Shown piece by piece: positions 29,784 through 39,468 of a stretch of DNA of 64,000 nt (positions are counted from its first letter, which is position 1; each line of letters opens with the position of its first letter). The notes under the pieces were generated by a model. That model was not told the origin of the DNA. It did not search any database and saw nothing but the letters and a program-made list of their open reading frames with translations. The stretch spans positions 1 to 64,000 of the forward strand of contig JADJPH010000111.1 in assembly GCA_016713335.1 (NCBI GenBank). Direction: 5' to 3'. This stretch comes from Candidatus Fredericiella danica. Lineage in GTDB: Bacteria; Chloroflexota; Anaerolineae; Caldilineales; Caldilineaceae. Both the position numbers and the translations under genes were made by a program.

Positions 29784-32700
29784 GTGTTCGCACTCCATCC
29801 CCCACTGCGGTCGTTTGCCATTGTCGCTGCCATCGTCCTGGGCGTGGCGTCCCTGCTCTTCTGGCCCACGAATCTGCATGCGCAAGATGTCGCACCGCCG
29901 GCGCCGGCGGTGCTGAACGTGCCTGGAGACGCCATGCCCGGATCCAATCCAGTCGATCCGGCCATGCAAGGCGTCTATTGGGACGTTCCACCCCAGTCCT
30001 CCACCACGCTCCGCCTCCGGGATCGCACCGAGATCATCCCAGGCGCCGATGACCAGGTCCGTTTTGTCGTGCTGCTGGACGGCGCCCCGCTCTCGACGCT
30101 CGTCACCCGCCCCAAGTTGGATGTGGACGACAACCAGAGCATGGCGACCGTTGCCACCGTCGATGCCGCCGCCATGCAGCGCCAACAGGATCTGCTGGCG
30201 GCCCAACAGGCACAGTTCGTCGCCAACGCCCAGACCGCCGGTGTGCAGGTGCAGGTGAACCGCAACTTCGTCTACCTTCTCAACGGCGTCGCCGTTTCCA
30301 CAAAGGCCGGTGCGCTCCCCACGCTCCGTACTCTGCCCGGCGTCACCGGCGTCTACCCTGACTATCAGGTCAAGGCCAATCTCAAGGACAGCGTCCCACT
30401 CATCGGCGCGCCCACAGTCTGGCAGATACAGGATGTCCACGGTCAGCCGGTGACCGGTGACGGCATCGACGTTGCCATCATCGACACCGGCATCGACTAC
30501 ACGCATCCCGACCTCGGCGGCTGCTTCGGCCCGAGTTGCCGCGTCCGCGGGGGATATGACTTCTACAACAGTGACAATGACCCCATCGATGATGACAGCC
30601 ACGGCACGCATGTCGCCGGCATCGTCGCAGCGAGCGGCGCCATCACCGGCGTCGCCCCGTCCGCACAACTATGGGCATTCAAGGTGCTCAGCGCCAATGG
30701 GAGTGGGTATGCCAGCGACGTCATCGCGGGTGTCGAACGCGCCGCCGATCTGGACGGCAATCCGCTCACGATCGATCCGGCGGATGTCGCTAACCTGAGC
30801 CTTGGCGGTTCTGGCAATCCGGACGATCCCATGAGCCAGGCAGTTGACGCAGCCGTGAATGCCGGCGTCACCATGGTGATCGCTGCCGGCAATTCCGGAC
30901 CCTATGCCGGCACGATCGGTTCGCCGGGCACCGCGCGCAACGCCATCACCGTGGCAGCCAGCGACAAACAGGACAAGATCGCCTACTTCAGTTCGCGCGG
31001 CCCAATCTCAGGCTACGAATCGGTGATTAAACCAGAGATCACGGCGCCGGGCGTCGACATCACCTCAACCGTGCCGGCGGCAAGCTATGACGCGTTCAGC
31101 GGCACGAGCATGGCAACCCCGCACGTCGCCGGCGCAGCGGCGCTGCTGAAGCAACTCCATCCAGATTGGTCACCACTCCGCATCAAGAGTATCCTGATGA
31201 ACACGGCGAAGGATCTGGGGGAAACGATCTTCACCCAGGGTAGTGGACGCCTTCAGATCGACAAGGCCGCCACTGCACCGTTGATCGTGCAACCGGCGTT
31301 GTTTGATCTTGGCAGCGCTGACGTCGATGATCCAGCGTGGCAGACCAGCCAGCCCATCACCGTTGTCAATCTACTGGATTCGACTGCCACCTACAGCTTG
31401 AGTATTTCAGCTACGCTGCCCGCGAGTATTGTTGCCGAGTTGAGTGACGAGGCCCTGACAATACCACCGGGGGAAAGCCGTGCCGTGCGCTTGACGATCC
31501 ATTGGGCCGCGGGTGGGCAGGACGTCACGGCAGCCGCGTTCACCGTTGCGCCAATCATCGGCACGGTGCTGGTGCAAAACGAAAACACACTTGCCGAATC
31601 ACGCTTTGCATTTTCGGCGGCTGGTAAATTGACGATTCGGGTTTCGGATCCGGCTGAATGGATCATGGTGCACAGTGATCAGGCCGCCAAAACCACCTAT
31701 TATCTCAACCCATGCTGCGCCTTCACGCTGGAATTGCCCTTCGGCGCGTATGACATCATCGCTTATTTTCCACCGAGCACACGCAGCGACGCATCAGAAG
31801 CGGAGCGAGCGCCGGCGTGGGTGATCCAGGAAGACATCCCGCTCCAAGGTCGTTACCGCGTCGTCATCGGGCGCGACCAGGCGACGCATCGCGTGAGCTT
31901 CGAAACGCATGTGGGCGACGGTTCACCGGCAGCATCCACCACGGTGTACTCGATCCTCTACCATGCGGCCCACAAGATTGCACTGTTCGACACGCGCAAG
32001 GAAGCTTACACTGTCCCATTACAGTACTACTCGGATGCGTCGTCAGCATATCAGTTGGAAGCGCGCACCTTTGCGCGTGTCTTTGGCAAGACGTTTGCCT
32101 GGTACGAAGGCTACTTCAGGGGTGCAGGTCTCCATGGCGACCTACGGCTGACGCAAGACGCGGCAACGCTGAAGCGCAAGGTCTTTGAGATTACATCAGG
32201 AGTCTTTGATAGGGCATCGGCCATACACCGATGCGTTGCGATCCAATTACCCGATGGATCGACCATGCCGTCGCCATGCGAATCCGTAGTCGTCAAATCC
32301 GGTTTGCCGTATGTCGAGGAACGCTATATGACGCCAACCCCGGCAGACGCCCTCCTCCGAGCAACCTACTATCGTGTGCTTAGTCCTGTACGCCTGGTAT
32401 CGCCCTTCGCGCTAGGTGAATATCAGGACCGGCTCGATCCGCCGCCGATCATTCCCATCTTCCCTTCTTACCAATGGGATGTACTCATTGGCCCTGACAT
32501 TGTCGTCGCCGAAGACGGCACGTTGCGCATGTTTGCGACGGAAAACATCTCCGTATCGCAGGTCTTTACCACCAACTCCGACAACGTACCTCTCGGGGCG
32601 CCACCGCCGATCTGGATTGGAGCAACGACACCGTACACCTCAACTGCCTGCTTCTCTGCGCCACGCAATGGTTATCTCGGTGAGCAGGCGCCTTTCGCCA

Positions 32701-33359
32701 TGCGTTCGCAGGCAGGAAGCATTACGATGGAGGAGGGATGGTTCTTCCCTTCGGCGATCTCCATTCCCTATGCGTTGACAAAGGGAGCGACCGTGGTGCA
32801 ATCCGGGTCAATGAGTTTCGATCGAGGTTACCGCAGTTGTATTGAACTGCCGTCGCCAGACGAATATTCGATGACCTTCACGTATCCTCAGCCCTACAGC
32901 GTAACTGGTCAAGCCGCGAATGTCACTGCACAACTCGGATTTGACACCCGGCGTCTGAATGGGTCGTGCCCAGATGCAGAACCGCCTTTCCTCACCGCGT
33001 TGGAATTGATGGCCGATGGCAATCTTCTGACAAACGCACCGCCTGAAAATCCCTTCACCCTCCTTCTTGGAACTGCCGACCATGGCGCAGACTGTTCACG
33101 CGTCGCCTCGGTCCAACTCGAATATCAGACGACCCCTGGCTGGAACACCGTCCCGTTGCAGCAGGTGGATGGCTATTACACCGGTGAGATGCCGGCATTG
33201 CCGGCAGGACAGCCGCTCTCGCTGCGAGTGACCGTCATCGACGGCGAAGGCAATTGGCTGATCTACCGGGCGGAACCGGCGTTCGAAGTCGCGGCGGCGC
33301 CGGCATTGCCGTCAGAAACGTCGTTCACTTTCTTGCCGGACGTAATGAATCGGCGCTAA
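29784..33359 (+). CDS. Secreted S8 subtilisin-like protease, array copy 5 (intact, 1191 aa)
   Basis: GTG at 29784 after AAGGAGA; signal peptide MFALHPPLRSFAIVAAIVLG ending LHAQ (the frame is open from 29700 but that stretch overlaps copy 4 and lacks signal character). Catalytic Asp234, His273 and Ser442 (SGTSMATPHVAG, Ala to Thr against the sisters), oxyanion AAGNSGPYAG. C-terminal region shares LNPCCAFTLELPFGAYDIIA, EITSGVFDRA and RCVAIQLPDG with copy 3, and ends ETSFTFLPDVMNRR. The stop codon overlaps by 4 bases with the convergent photolyase stop. It is the last member of the array. Confidence 0.93.
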   Translation: MFALHPPLRSFAIVAAIVLGVASLLFWPTNLHAQDVAPPAPAVLNVPGDAMPGSNPVDPAMQGVYWDVPPQSSTTLRLRDRTEIIPGADDQVRFVVLLDGAPLSTLVTRPKLDVDDNQSMATVATVDAAAMQRQQDLLAAQQAQFVANAQTAGVQVQVNRNFVYLLNGVAVSTKAGALPTLRTLPGVTGVYPDYQVKANLKDSVPLIGAPTVWQIQDVHGQPVTGDGIDVAIIDTGIDYTHPDLGGCFGPSCRVRGGYDFYNSDNDPIDDDSHGTHVAGIVAASGAITGVAPSAQLWAFKVLSANGSGYASDVIAGVERAADLDGNPLTIDPADVANLSLGGSGNPDDPMSQAVDAAVNAGVTMVIAAGNSGPYAGTIGSPGTARNAITVAASDKQDKIAYFSSRGPISGYESVIKPEITAPGVDITSTVPAASYDAFSGTSMATPHVAGAAALLKQLHPDWSPLRIKSILMNTAKDLGETIFTQGSGRLQIDKAATAPLIVQPALFDLGSADVDDPAWQTSQPITVVNLLDSTATYSLSISATLPASIVAELSDEALTIPPGESRAVRLTIHWAAGGQDVTAAAFTVAPIIGTVLVQNENTLAESRFAFSAAGKLTIRVSDPAEWIMVHSDQAAKTTYYLNPCCAFTLELPFGAYDIIAYFPPSTRSDASEAERAPAWVIQEDIPLQGRYRVVIGRDQATHRVSFETHVGDGSPAASTTVYSILYHAAHKIALFDTRKEAYTVPLQYYSDASSAYQLEARTFARVFGKTFAWYEGYFRGAGLHGDLRLTQDAATLKRKVFEITSGVFDRASAIHRCVAIQLPDGSTMPSPCESVVVKSGLPYVEERYMTPTPADALLRATYYRVLSPVRLVSPFALGEYQDRLDPPPIIPIFPSYQWDVLIGPDIVVAEDGTLRMFATENISVSQVFTTNSDNVPLGAPPPIWIGATTPYTSTACFSAPRNGYLGEQAPFAMRSQAGSITMEEGWFFPSAISIPYALTKGATVVQSGSMSFDRGYRSCIELPSPDEYSMTFTYPQPYSVTGQAANVTAQLGFDTRRLNGSCPDAEPPFLTALELMADGNLLTNAPPENPFTLLLGTADHGADCSRVASVQLEYQTTPGWNTVPLQQVDGYYTGEMPALPAGQPLSLRVTVIDGEGNWLIYRAEPAFEVAAAPALPSETSFTFLPDVMNRR

Positions 33360-33400
33360 TAGGCGCCACCGGCGCCAGGCAGCGCCGCCAAGAAAGTCGC
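33105..33400 (+). repeat. 296-bp direct repeat, copy B (3' ends of protease 5 and photolyase)
   Basis: Partner of 25831-26126. Here the flank belongs to an intact photolyase gene, so this copy, or its ancestor, is the likely donor. Confidence 0.85.
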
Positions 33401-34888
33401 TGCCTGGCGCTGGACCGCCTCGCGATCCGCGGCGGAGAGATGCTTCAGCCCCAGTACGGCAGGCCCCAAACGCGGGTTCGACCGCAGTACGGCTTCATGC
33501 TCAATCAAGAAGTTCCAATAGAGGAAGTTGAACGGGCACGCCTCATCCCCCGTGCGCTGTTTCGGATCAAAGCGGCAGGCGGCGCAGTAATCGCTCATTT
33601 TATTGATGTAGTTGGCCGACGCGAGATACGGCTTGGTGGCCGTGCGCCCGCCATCAGCATTCAGGCCCATGCCGATGACGTTCGGCGCCACCACCCACTC
33701 ATACGCATCCACATAACAACGCAAGAACCATTCGTTGACCTGCGCCGGCTCAATTCCCGCCAGCAGACAGAAGTTACAAAGCACCATCAGCCGCTCGATA
33801 TGGTGCGAATAGCCATGCGCCAGCACGCGGCCAATGACGCAACGCAAGCAGCGCATCTCCGTCTCACCGTGCCAGAAGAAATCCGGCAGCGGCCGTTGAT
33901 GCTGCCAATAATTGGCCGTCAGCAATCCCGGCATCTGCCGCCAATACTGCCAATAGATGTACTCGCGCCAGCCCACGATCTGGCGGATAAAGCCCTCGAC
34001 CGACGCCAACGGCGCCCTGCCGTCGTAATACGCCCGCTCCACCGCCTGCGCCATCTGCAGCGGGTCGAGCAGACCAATATTCATATACGGCGATAACACG
34101 GAGTGAAAGAGAAATGCGCTCTCACTGCTCATGGCATCTTCATAAGGCCCGAAGTCAGCCAATCGATGTGCAATAAAGTCATCAAACGCGGCTTGGGCCG
34201 CATCATGCGTCACTGCGAGGTCGAAATCATGGGCCTCGCCAATCCCGGACGACAGCGCAGCGACTTCAGCCATCACCGCTGACGTTATGGCGTCAGGCGC
34301 GAAACTGAGCAGTTTTGGCGCCACAACGCCGGCGCGTGGCAGCGGCTTCCGATTCTGGGCATCGTAGTTCCAGCTCCCGCCAATCGGTTGGCCCTCGGCA
34401 TCGATGAGTAGACCCCACTGGCGGCGCATTGCACGGTAAAAGGTCTCCAGGAGGGTGCGGTGGTTTGGCTCCGGAAAAGGGTCGTAACGGCCGGCTAGCA
34501 TCTGCGTGTTTGGCAGACATTCCACCTCAACACCCAGGGCTGCCAGCCCCTGCTGCTGGAACTGCCGTCCCCGGAATTCGGCCGCAGCCATGGTCAGCAG
34601 CCGATCCGGCTGCCATTCCAGAACATGTTGGCGGAGCCCCTCAACGACCGAGCCAGCACGGATGTAGTCCACAACGTATCCGGCGTTGCGCAGTTGGTCC
34701 GCATAGTGGCGCATGGCGCTCAGCAGCAACACGAGTTTCTTGCGATGAACCGGTCGCCGCGCAATCCGGCTGGCGCTTTCCACCAGCACGACGCGTATCT
34801 CGTCCGGCCGTGCCAGGATTTGTGCGGCTTCCAGCGCAGGGTGTTGCCGTAGGAGTTGATCGCCGAGGATCCAGATTGTGAGTCGCAT
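33356..34888 (-). CDS. FeS-type bacterial cryptochrome/(6-4) photolyase (PhrB-like)
   Basis: 510 residues, near the usual 500-510 for the FeS-BCP branch of the photolyase/cryptochrome family. The N-terminal half is the DUF-like antenna domain (MRLTIWILGDQLL, HRKKLVLLLSAMRHYADQL). The C-terminal half binds FAD. The four 4Fe-4S ligands of this branch are visible: Cys347 (MRCLRC), Cys435 and Cys438 (YCAACRF) and Cys451 (DEACPFN), with spacing matching Agrobacterium PhrB (350/438/441/454). Members repair (6-4) pyrimidine photoproducts with blue light. Start at 34888; divergent from ybaK by 54 bases. Light-driven DNA repair implies exposure to light at least at times. Confidence 0.92.
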   Translation of the reverse strand: MRLTIWILGDQLLRQHPALEAAQILARPDEIRVVLVESASRIARRPVHRKKLVLLLSAMRHYADQLRNAGYVVDYIRAGSVVEGLRQHVLEWQPDRLLTMAAAEFRGRQFQQQGLAALGVEVECLPNTQMLAGRYDPFPEPNHRTLLETFYRAMRRQWGLLIDAEGQPIGGSWNYDAQNRKPLPRAGVVAPKLLSFAPDAITSAVMAEVAALSSGIGEAHDFDLAVTHDAAQAAFDDFIAHRLADFGPYEDAMSSESAFLFHSVLSPYMNIGLLDPLQMAQAVERAYYDGRAPLASVEGFIRQIVGWREYIYWQYWRQMPGLLTANYWQHQRPLPDFFWHGETEMRCLRCVIGRVLAHGYSHHIERLMVLCNFCLLAGIEPAQVNEWFLRCYVDAYEWVVAPNVIGMGLNADGGRTATKPYLASANYINKMSDYCAACRFDPKQRTGDEACPFNFLYWNFLIEHEAVLRSNPRLGPAVLGLKHLSAADREAVQRQAATFLAALPGAGGAY

Positions 34889-34942
34889 AGGTTATACTGT
34901 AGCCAGTTGATTCCGCCACCCCAGTAAGCCGGTGATGACACT

Positions 34943-35419
34943 ATGATAACGCTGAAACCAAGCGCCCAGAAGGTGCAAGATGCCTTGAATGCAGCAGGCT
35001 TCTCCAACCAGGTCATCGAACTGCCTGCATCCACGAAGACGGCGGCGGATGCCGCTGCCGCAGTCGGTTGCGAGGTCGGCCAGATTGCCAAATCCCTCAT
35101 CTTCGCCGGTAAGGAAACCGGACGCCCAGTCCTCGTCATCGCCAGCGGAACCAACCGCGTCAATGAAAAAACGATCGGGATGTGGGTGGGTGAACCCATT
35201 GGAAAAGCCGATGCGGACTTTGTGCGCGAACAGACCGGCTTTGTGATCGGCGGCGTTCCGCCGCTCGCCCATACAAGCCCGCTGACAACCTTTGTCGACA
35301 TCGACCTCTTCCGCTACGCCAGGATTTGGGCGGCAGCCGGCCACCCCAATGCCGTGTTCGAACTCACACCGGCCGATCTGGCAAGAATGACAGACAGCGA
35401 GCCGGTGCTGGTCACGTGA
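34943..35419 (+). CDS. YbaK/EbsC-type aminoacyl-tRNA deacylase
   Basis: 158 residues, the normal length of the YbaK/ProX editing domain. Recognisable are the start SAQKVQDALNAAGFSNQVIE, the catalytic-lysine strand GQIAKSLIFAGKETGRPVLV, and GEPIGKADADFVREQTGFVI with GGVPPLAHTSPL. YbaK proteins hydrolyse mischarged Cys-tRNA(Pro) or related species in the cytoplasm. Single gene between divergent photolyase and the oxidoreductase promoter. Confidence 0.88.
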   Translation: MITLKPSAQKVQDALNAAGFSNQVIELPASTKTAADAAAAVGCEVGQIAKSLIFAGKETGRPVLVIASGTNRVNEKTIGMWVGEPIGKADADFVREQTGFVIGGVPPLAHTSPLTTFVDIDLFRYARIWAAAGHPNAVFELTPADLARMTDSEPVLVT

Positions 35420-35452
35420 ACGGAGCCGCCGAAGTGCGGATCATTCGCCTTG

Positions 35453-35481
35453 TTGACAAAAAGAGGGGGCGCCGCTAAAAT
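35453..35481 (+). promoter_or_regulatory. Strong sigma-70 promoter of the aldehyde oxidoreductase gene, with long leader
   Basis: TTGACA (35453-35458) and TAAAAT (35476-35481) with a 17-base spacer: consensus -35, 5/6 -10. The coding start at 35704 would leave a leader of about 215 nt, long for one gene. I looked in the leader for a molybdenum-cofactor riboswitch layout and could not fit one. The RBS AAAGGAG lies 8 bases before the ATG. Confidence 0.7.
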
Positions 35482-35703
35482 CCTGCCAAGGTAGGCTCCC
35501 CTACGATTGCACCTAGTTATCGCAAAATGTGGGCGCCAACTGCAGTCTCCATCACATTCCATGCAGAGCATTCGTTTCACGGCATCCGCGACCAACGTAC
35601 GCGAGCCTCTGGTTTCCCAATCGTATGCGTTGACCGCGCCAAAATCTTTCCGACCGGCGTTCGTGTCCAATATTTCGCTTGCGTTCGCTAAAGGAGCAAC
35701 AAC

Positions 35704-37530
<1,827 letters not shown>

Positions 37531-37536
37531 GTAGAG

Positions 37537-37586
37537 CGTATCTCGTATCTCGTGTCCGGCAACCCGATCACGAGATACGAGATACG
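37537..37586. terminator. Perfect 18-bp inverted repeat between convergent genes
   Basis: CGTATCTCGTATCTCGTG (37537-37554) and its exact reverse complement (37569-37586) with a 14-base loop sit between the oxidoreductase stop and the end of the convergent small gene. Its placement suits a two-way transcription stop although no T-run follows. The words also belong to the dispersed repeat seen at 10070 and 47299. Confidence 0.6.
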
Positions 37587-37595
37587 TGTCACGCC

Positions 37596-37844
37596 TCACC
37601 CTCCACCGCGCAGCGTCTTCCAATGCAACTTTTCAAACAGGGCATCGAGCGCGGCGTTGTCGCCACTAAAATCCGCAGTCGCGCCGCCGACTGTGAGTGA
37701 GCCGATGCTGCGCGGGATCGCTTTGCGCACATCGGCGCGCCAGCCCACGCCCTCGATCACGTTTTCTGCGACCTCAACACCCCCAAGATCGGTCAGATAA
37801 CTCTTGAGAAGCCAAAGTGGCACACCATAGTAGTCGTGCTGCAT
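37596..37844 (-). CDS. Small MoaD-partner protein (resembles C-terminal domain of MoaD-related proteins)
   Basis: 82 residues from ATG 37844 (MQHDYYGVPLWLLKSYLTDL) to a GGG end. Starts 4 bases after the moaD stop. The frame is open upstream but overlaps moaD. Some Thermus and Chloroflexota MoaD-related proteins carry an extra C-terminal domain of this size behind the MoaD fold (DUF1952 as I recall); this looks like that domain made as a separate protein. That identification is from memory of the pattern and is not secure. Probable role: sulfur transfer or pterin handling for the aldehyde oxidoreductase. Confidence 0.6.
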   Translation of the reverse strand: MQHDYYGVPLWLLKSYLTDLGGVEVAENVIEGVGWRADVRKAIPRSIGSLTVGGATADFSGDNAALDALFEKLHWKTLRGGG

Positions 37845-37848
37845 GAGG

Positions 37849-38127
37849 TTAGCACCCACCGCCGACCGGCGGGAAGATGCAAATGTCGGCATTTTCGGGA
37901 ATCGCCATATCCAACCCCTCCAAATACCGCACATCACGACCGTTCAAGAAGATGTGGATGTTGTTGCGGACGGCGCCCTGTTTGTCCAACAGTTCTCGAT
38001 TGAGACCGGGCCAGCGAATCAGCATCTCATCGATCATTTGCCGAAAGGTATCGCCGGGACCGGCGCTAAGTTGCGCAATTGGCCCCCCGACGATTGGGCG
38101 GAGCGTCGCATAAACACGTACATTCAT
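37849..38127 (-). CDS. MoaD/ThiS-family sulfur carrier linked to aldehyde oxidoreductase
   Basis: 92 residues from ATG 38127 (MNVRVYATLRPIVGGPIAQL), behind GAGGG. Beta-grasp fold signatures: MIDEMLIRWPGLNRELLD, IFLNGRDVRYLEG, ICIFPPVGGGC. MoaD proteins carry sulfur as a thiocarboxylate on a C-terminal Gly-Gly to form the dithiolene of molybdopterin or tungstopterin. Here the end is Gly-Gly-Gly-Cys, one residue beyond the expected terminus. No MoaE or other cofactor genes are in the window. Convergent to the oxidoreductase. Confidence 0.85.
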   Translation of the reverse strand: MNVRVYATLRPIVGGPIAQLSAGPGDTFRQMIDEMLIRWPGLNRELLDKQGAVRNNIHIFLNGRDVRYLEGLDMAIPENADICIFPPVGGGC

Positions 38128-38135
38128 GGGTGGAT

Positions 38136-38189
38136 CCCTCTCTCTTGTGCGCTTTTCGAATGCGGCGCAAGTGTACCATAGAGAGAGGG
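38136..38189 (-). promoter_or_regulatory. Inverted repeat able to cover the moaD ribosome binding site
   Basis: CCCTCTCTCT and AGAGAGAGGG (10-bp arms, 34 bases apart). On the reverse-strand mRNA the 3' arm AGAGAGAGGG is the moaD RBS, so the 5' arm could pair with it and block translation if it is transcribed. A possible -10 (TACACT) lies between the arms, in which case the 5' arm would stay DNA only. Confidence 0.4.
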
Positions 38190-38241
38190 CGGCGATCCAG
38201 TAGGCTGGCTCACGCCTCACGAGGGTTCGATGCAGACAGTT

Positions 38242-39390
38242 CTAGGGCGTGCTGCTGCCGCCAGCGAGATGATAGGGGTCACGGGCCGCTTCGGCCTCGC
38301 GCAAGATGTCAAAGTTGCGCTGCGAAGCGACGCGTAGACCGGCCGCTTTACTGCGCATCTGAGCGCTGATCTGGCTTCGATTCATCACTAACCGATCAAT
38401 GGCCTCGGGGAGCGCACCATCCTCAAGATCCTTCAGTGTCAGGCAATAGTCGTCCTGGCCAATCTCAGCCATAAAGCTGCGTACTTTGACTTCATAGCTG
38501 AGCGCGGTCGCCGGCGTCCCCTGCATAGCGCCGAAAATCAACGCGTGGAGGCGTGCGCTGACCACAAACTGCGCCAGACCGATCGCCTCAAAGGCGTCCC
38601 GCGGGCTGTCGGTCACCCAGACCTGCGTCGCATCGTGATGCCTCATCTTTGTCTGAATCTGGCGCGCAGTCTGCGTGTCGTCAAAATGATCCAAGTAGGC
38701 AGTCTGGAACGGGACAAACAAGATCTGCGGACAATGGTTCTCAATGATCGCATCGCATGCCGCGGCAAGCGCAGTTTGTTCGCTGTCCGTCAATGAATAG
38801 CGCGGCACCACCACGGCAAATGGCTTTGCCGGGTCGACCGGCAGCCCGAGCGGCGCCTGACCACTCGGCGACGTCAACGTAAACACCGGGTCGGCCGTCA
38901 CGTAAACCGGCCGGCGCACCCCGACTGACTTGAGAAGTTCGCTGGAATCCGTGTCGCGTACACAGATCACCCCGGTCATGTTGGCCGCAATGCGCGTCAA
39001 AAACTTGTAAAATGGGTAATGCAAAGGCCCCATGCCGACACCCAACATCGCGGTCTGCTTGCCTGAAAGCTTTGCAAAGGCGAGAATGCCGAGGATTCGG
39101 GCAAAGTAGACAAGGCGCGCAAGCCAGTTGCCTTCGATTTCCTTTAGCAGGCTACCACCGCCAAATACGAAAACATCCGATGCCGCCATCGAGCGAAAGC
39201 GCGAAAACCGGGGCGGCCAGTTTAAGTATGTACCCACTGACTGCACGCCATACCGGCTTTCCGTCACCGCCGGCTGGGCCGAATTGACAACAATCTTTGC
39301 GCCTTGAAATTGCCGGATGAACACCTCTAGCAGAGCTTCATCACCCAGGTTGTTCTGGCCATAGGCGCCAAGTATAAAGATTTGTTTCAT
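38242..39390 (-). CDS. csaB: Polysaccharide pyruvyl transferase (CsaB-like)
   Basis: 382 residues starting MKQIFILGAYGQNNLGDEAL, the classic GYGxxNxGDEA opening of the CsaB/WcaK family, followed by DVFVFGGGSLLKE, AMLGVGMGPL, RDTDSSELL and the late SARLHALIFGAMQGTPATAL. CsaB adds pyruvyl ketals to cell-wall polysaccharide so that SLH-domain proteins can bind. Last gene of a reverse-strand group with the PIG-V-like and lectin-fold genes, 78 bases downstream of them. Intact. Confidence 0.88.
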   Translation of the reverse strand: MKQIFILGAYGQNNLGDEALLEVFIRQFQGAKIVVNSAQPAVTESRYGVQSVGTYLNWPPRFSRFRSMAASDVFVFGGGSLLKEIEGNWLARLVYFARILGILAFAKLSGKQTAMLGVGMGPLHYPFYKFLTRIAANMTGVICVRDTDSSELLKSVGVRRPVYVTADPVFTLTSPSGQAPLGLPVDPAKPFAVVVPRYSLTDSEQTALAAACDAIIENHCPQILFVPFQTAYLDHFDDTQTARQIQTKMRHHDATQVWVTDSPRDAFEAIGLAQFVVSARLHALIFGAMQGTPATALSYEVKVRSFMAEIGQDDYCLTLKDLEDGALPEAIDRLVMNRSQISAQMRSKAAGLRVASQRNFDILREAEAARDPYHLAGGSSTP

Positions 39391-39468
39391 GGCAATTCAA
39401 GACCCTCAAACGAATGCAAGACCCCGAATCTAGACGATAATGCGCAGCCGATATGGCTGCCCTTCATT

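Noticed and set aside
29679..30668. A 329-codon reverse frame opposite protease 5
   Set aside because: It lies opposite the conserved I9/S8 region, has low-complexity Gly/Asp/Ala-rich sequence, and similar shadow frames occur opposite all five copies. GC-rich coding sequence explains it.
15313..33359. Assembly duplication as the cause of the protease array
   Set aside because: The copies differ over most of their length, strongly so in the C-terminal halves, which misassembly would not give. Only the 296-bp block is near-identical.
33254..34096. A 280-codon forward frame overlapping the end of protease 5 and the photolyase
   Set aside because: It is antisense to the photolyase catalytic half, which has clear FeS ligands; no RBS or family match.
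35482..35703. A molybdenum/tungsten cofactor riboswitch in the oxidoreductase leader
   Set aside because: The leader length fits, but I could not find a convincing set of paired helices of that riboswitch by eye.
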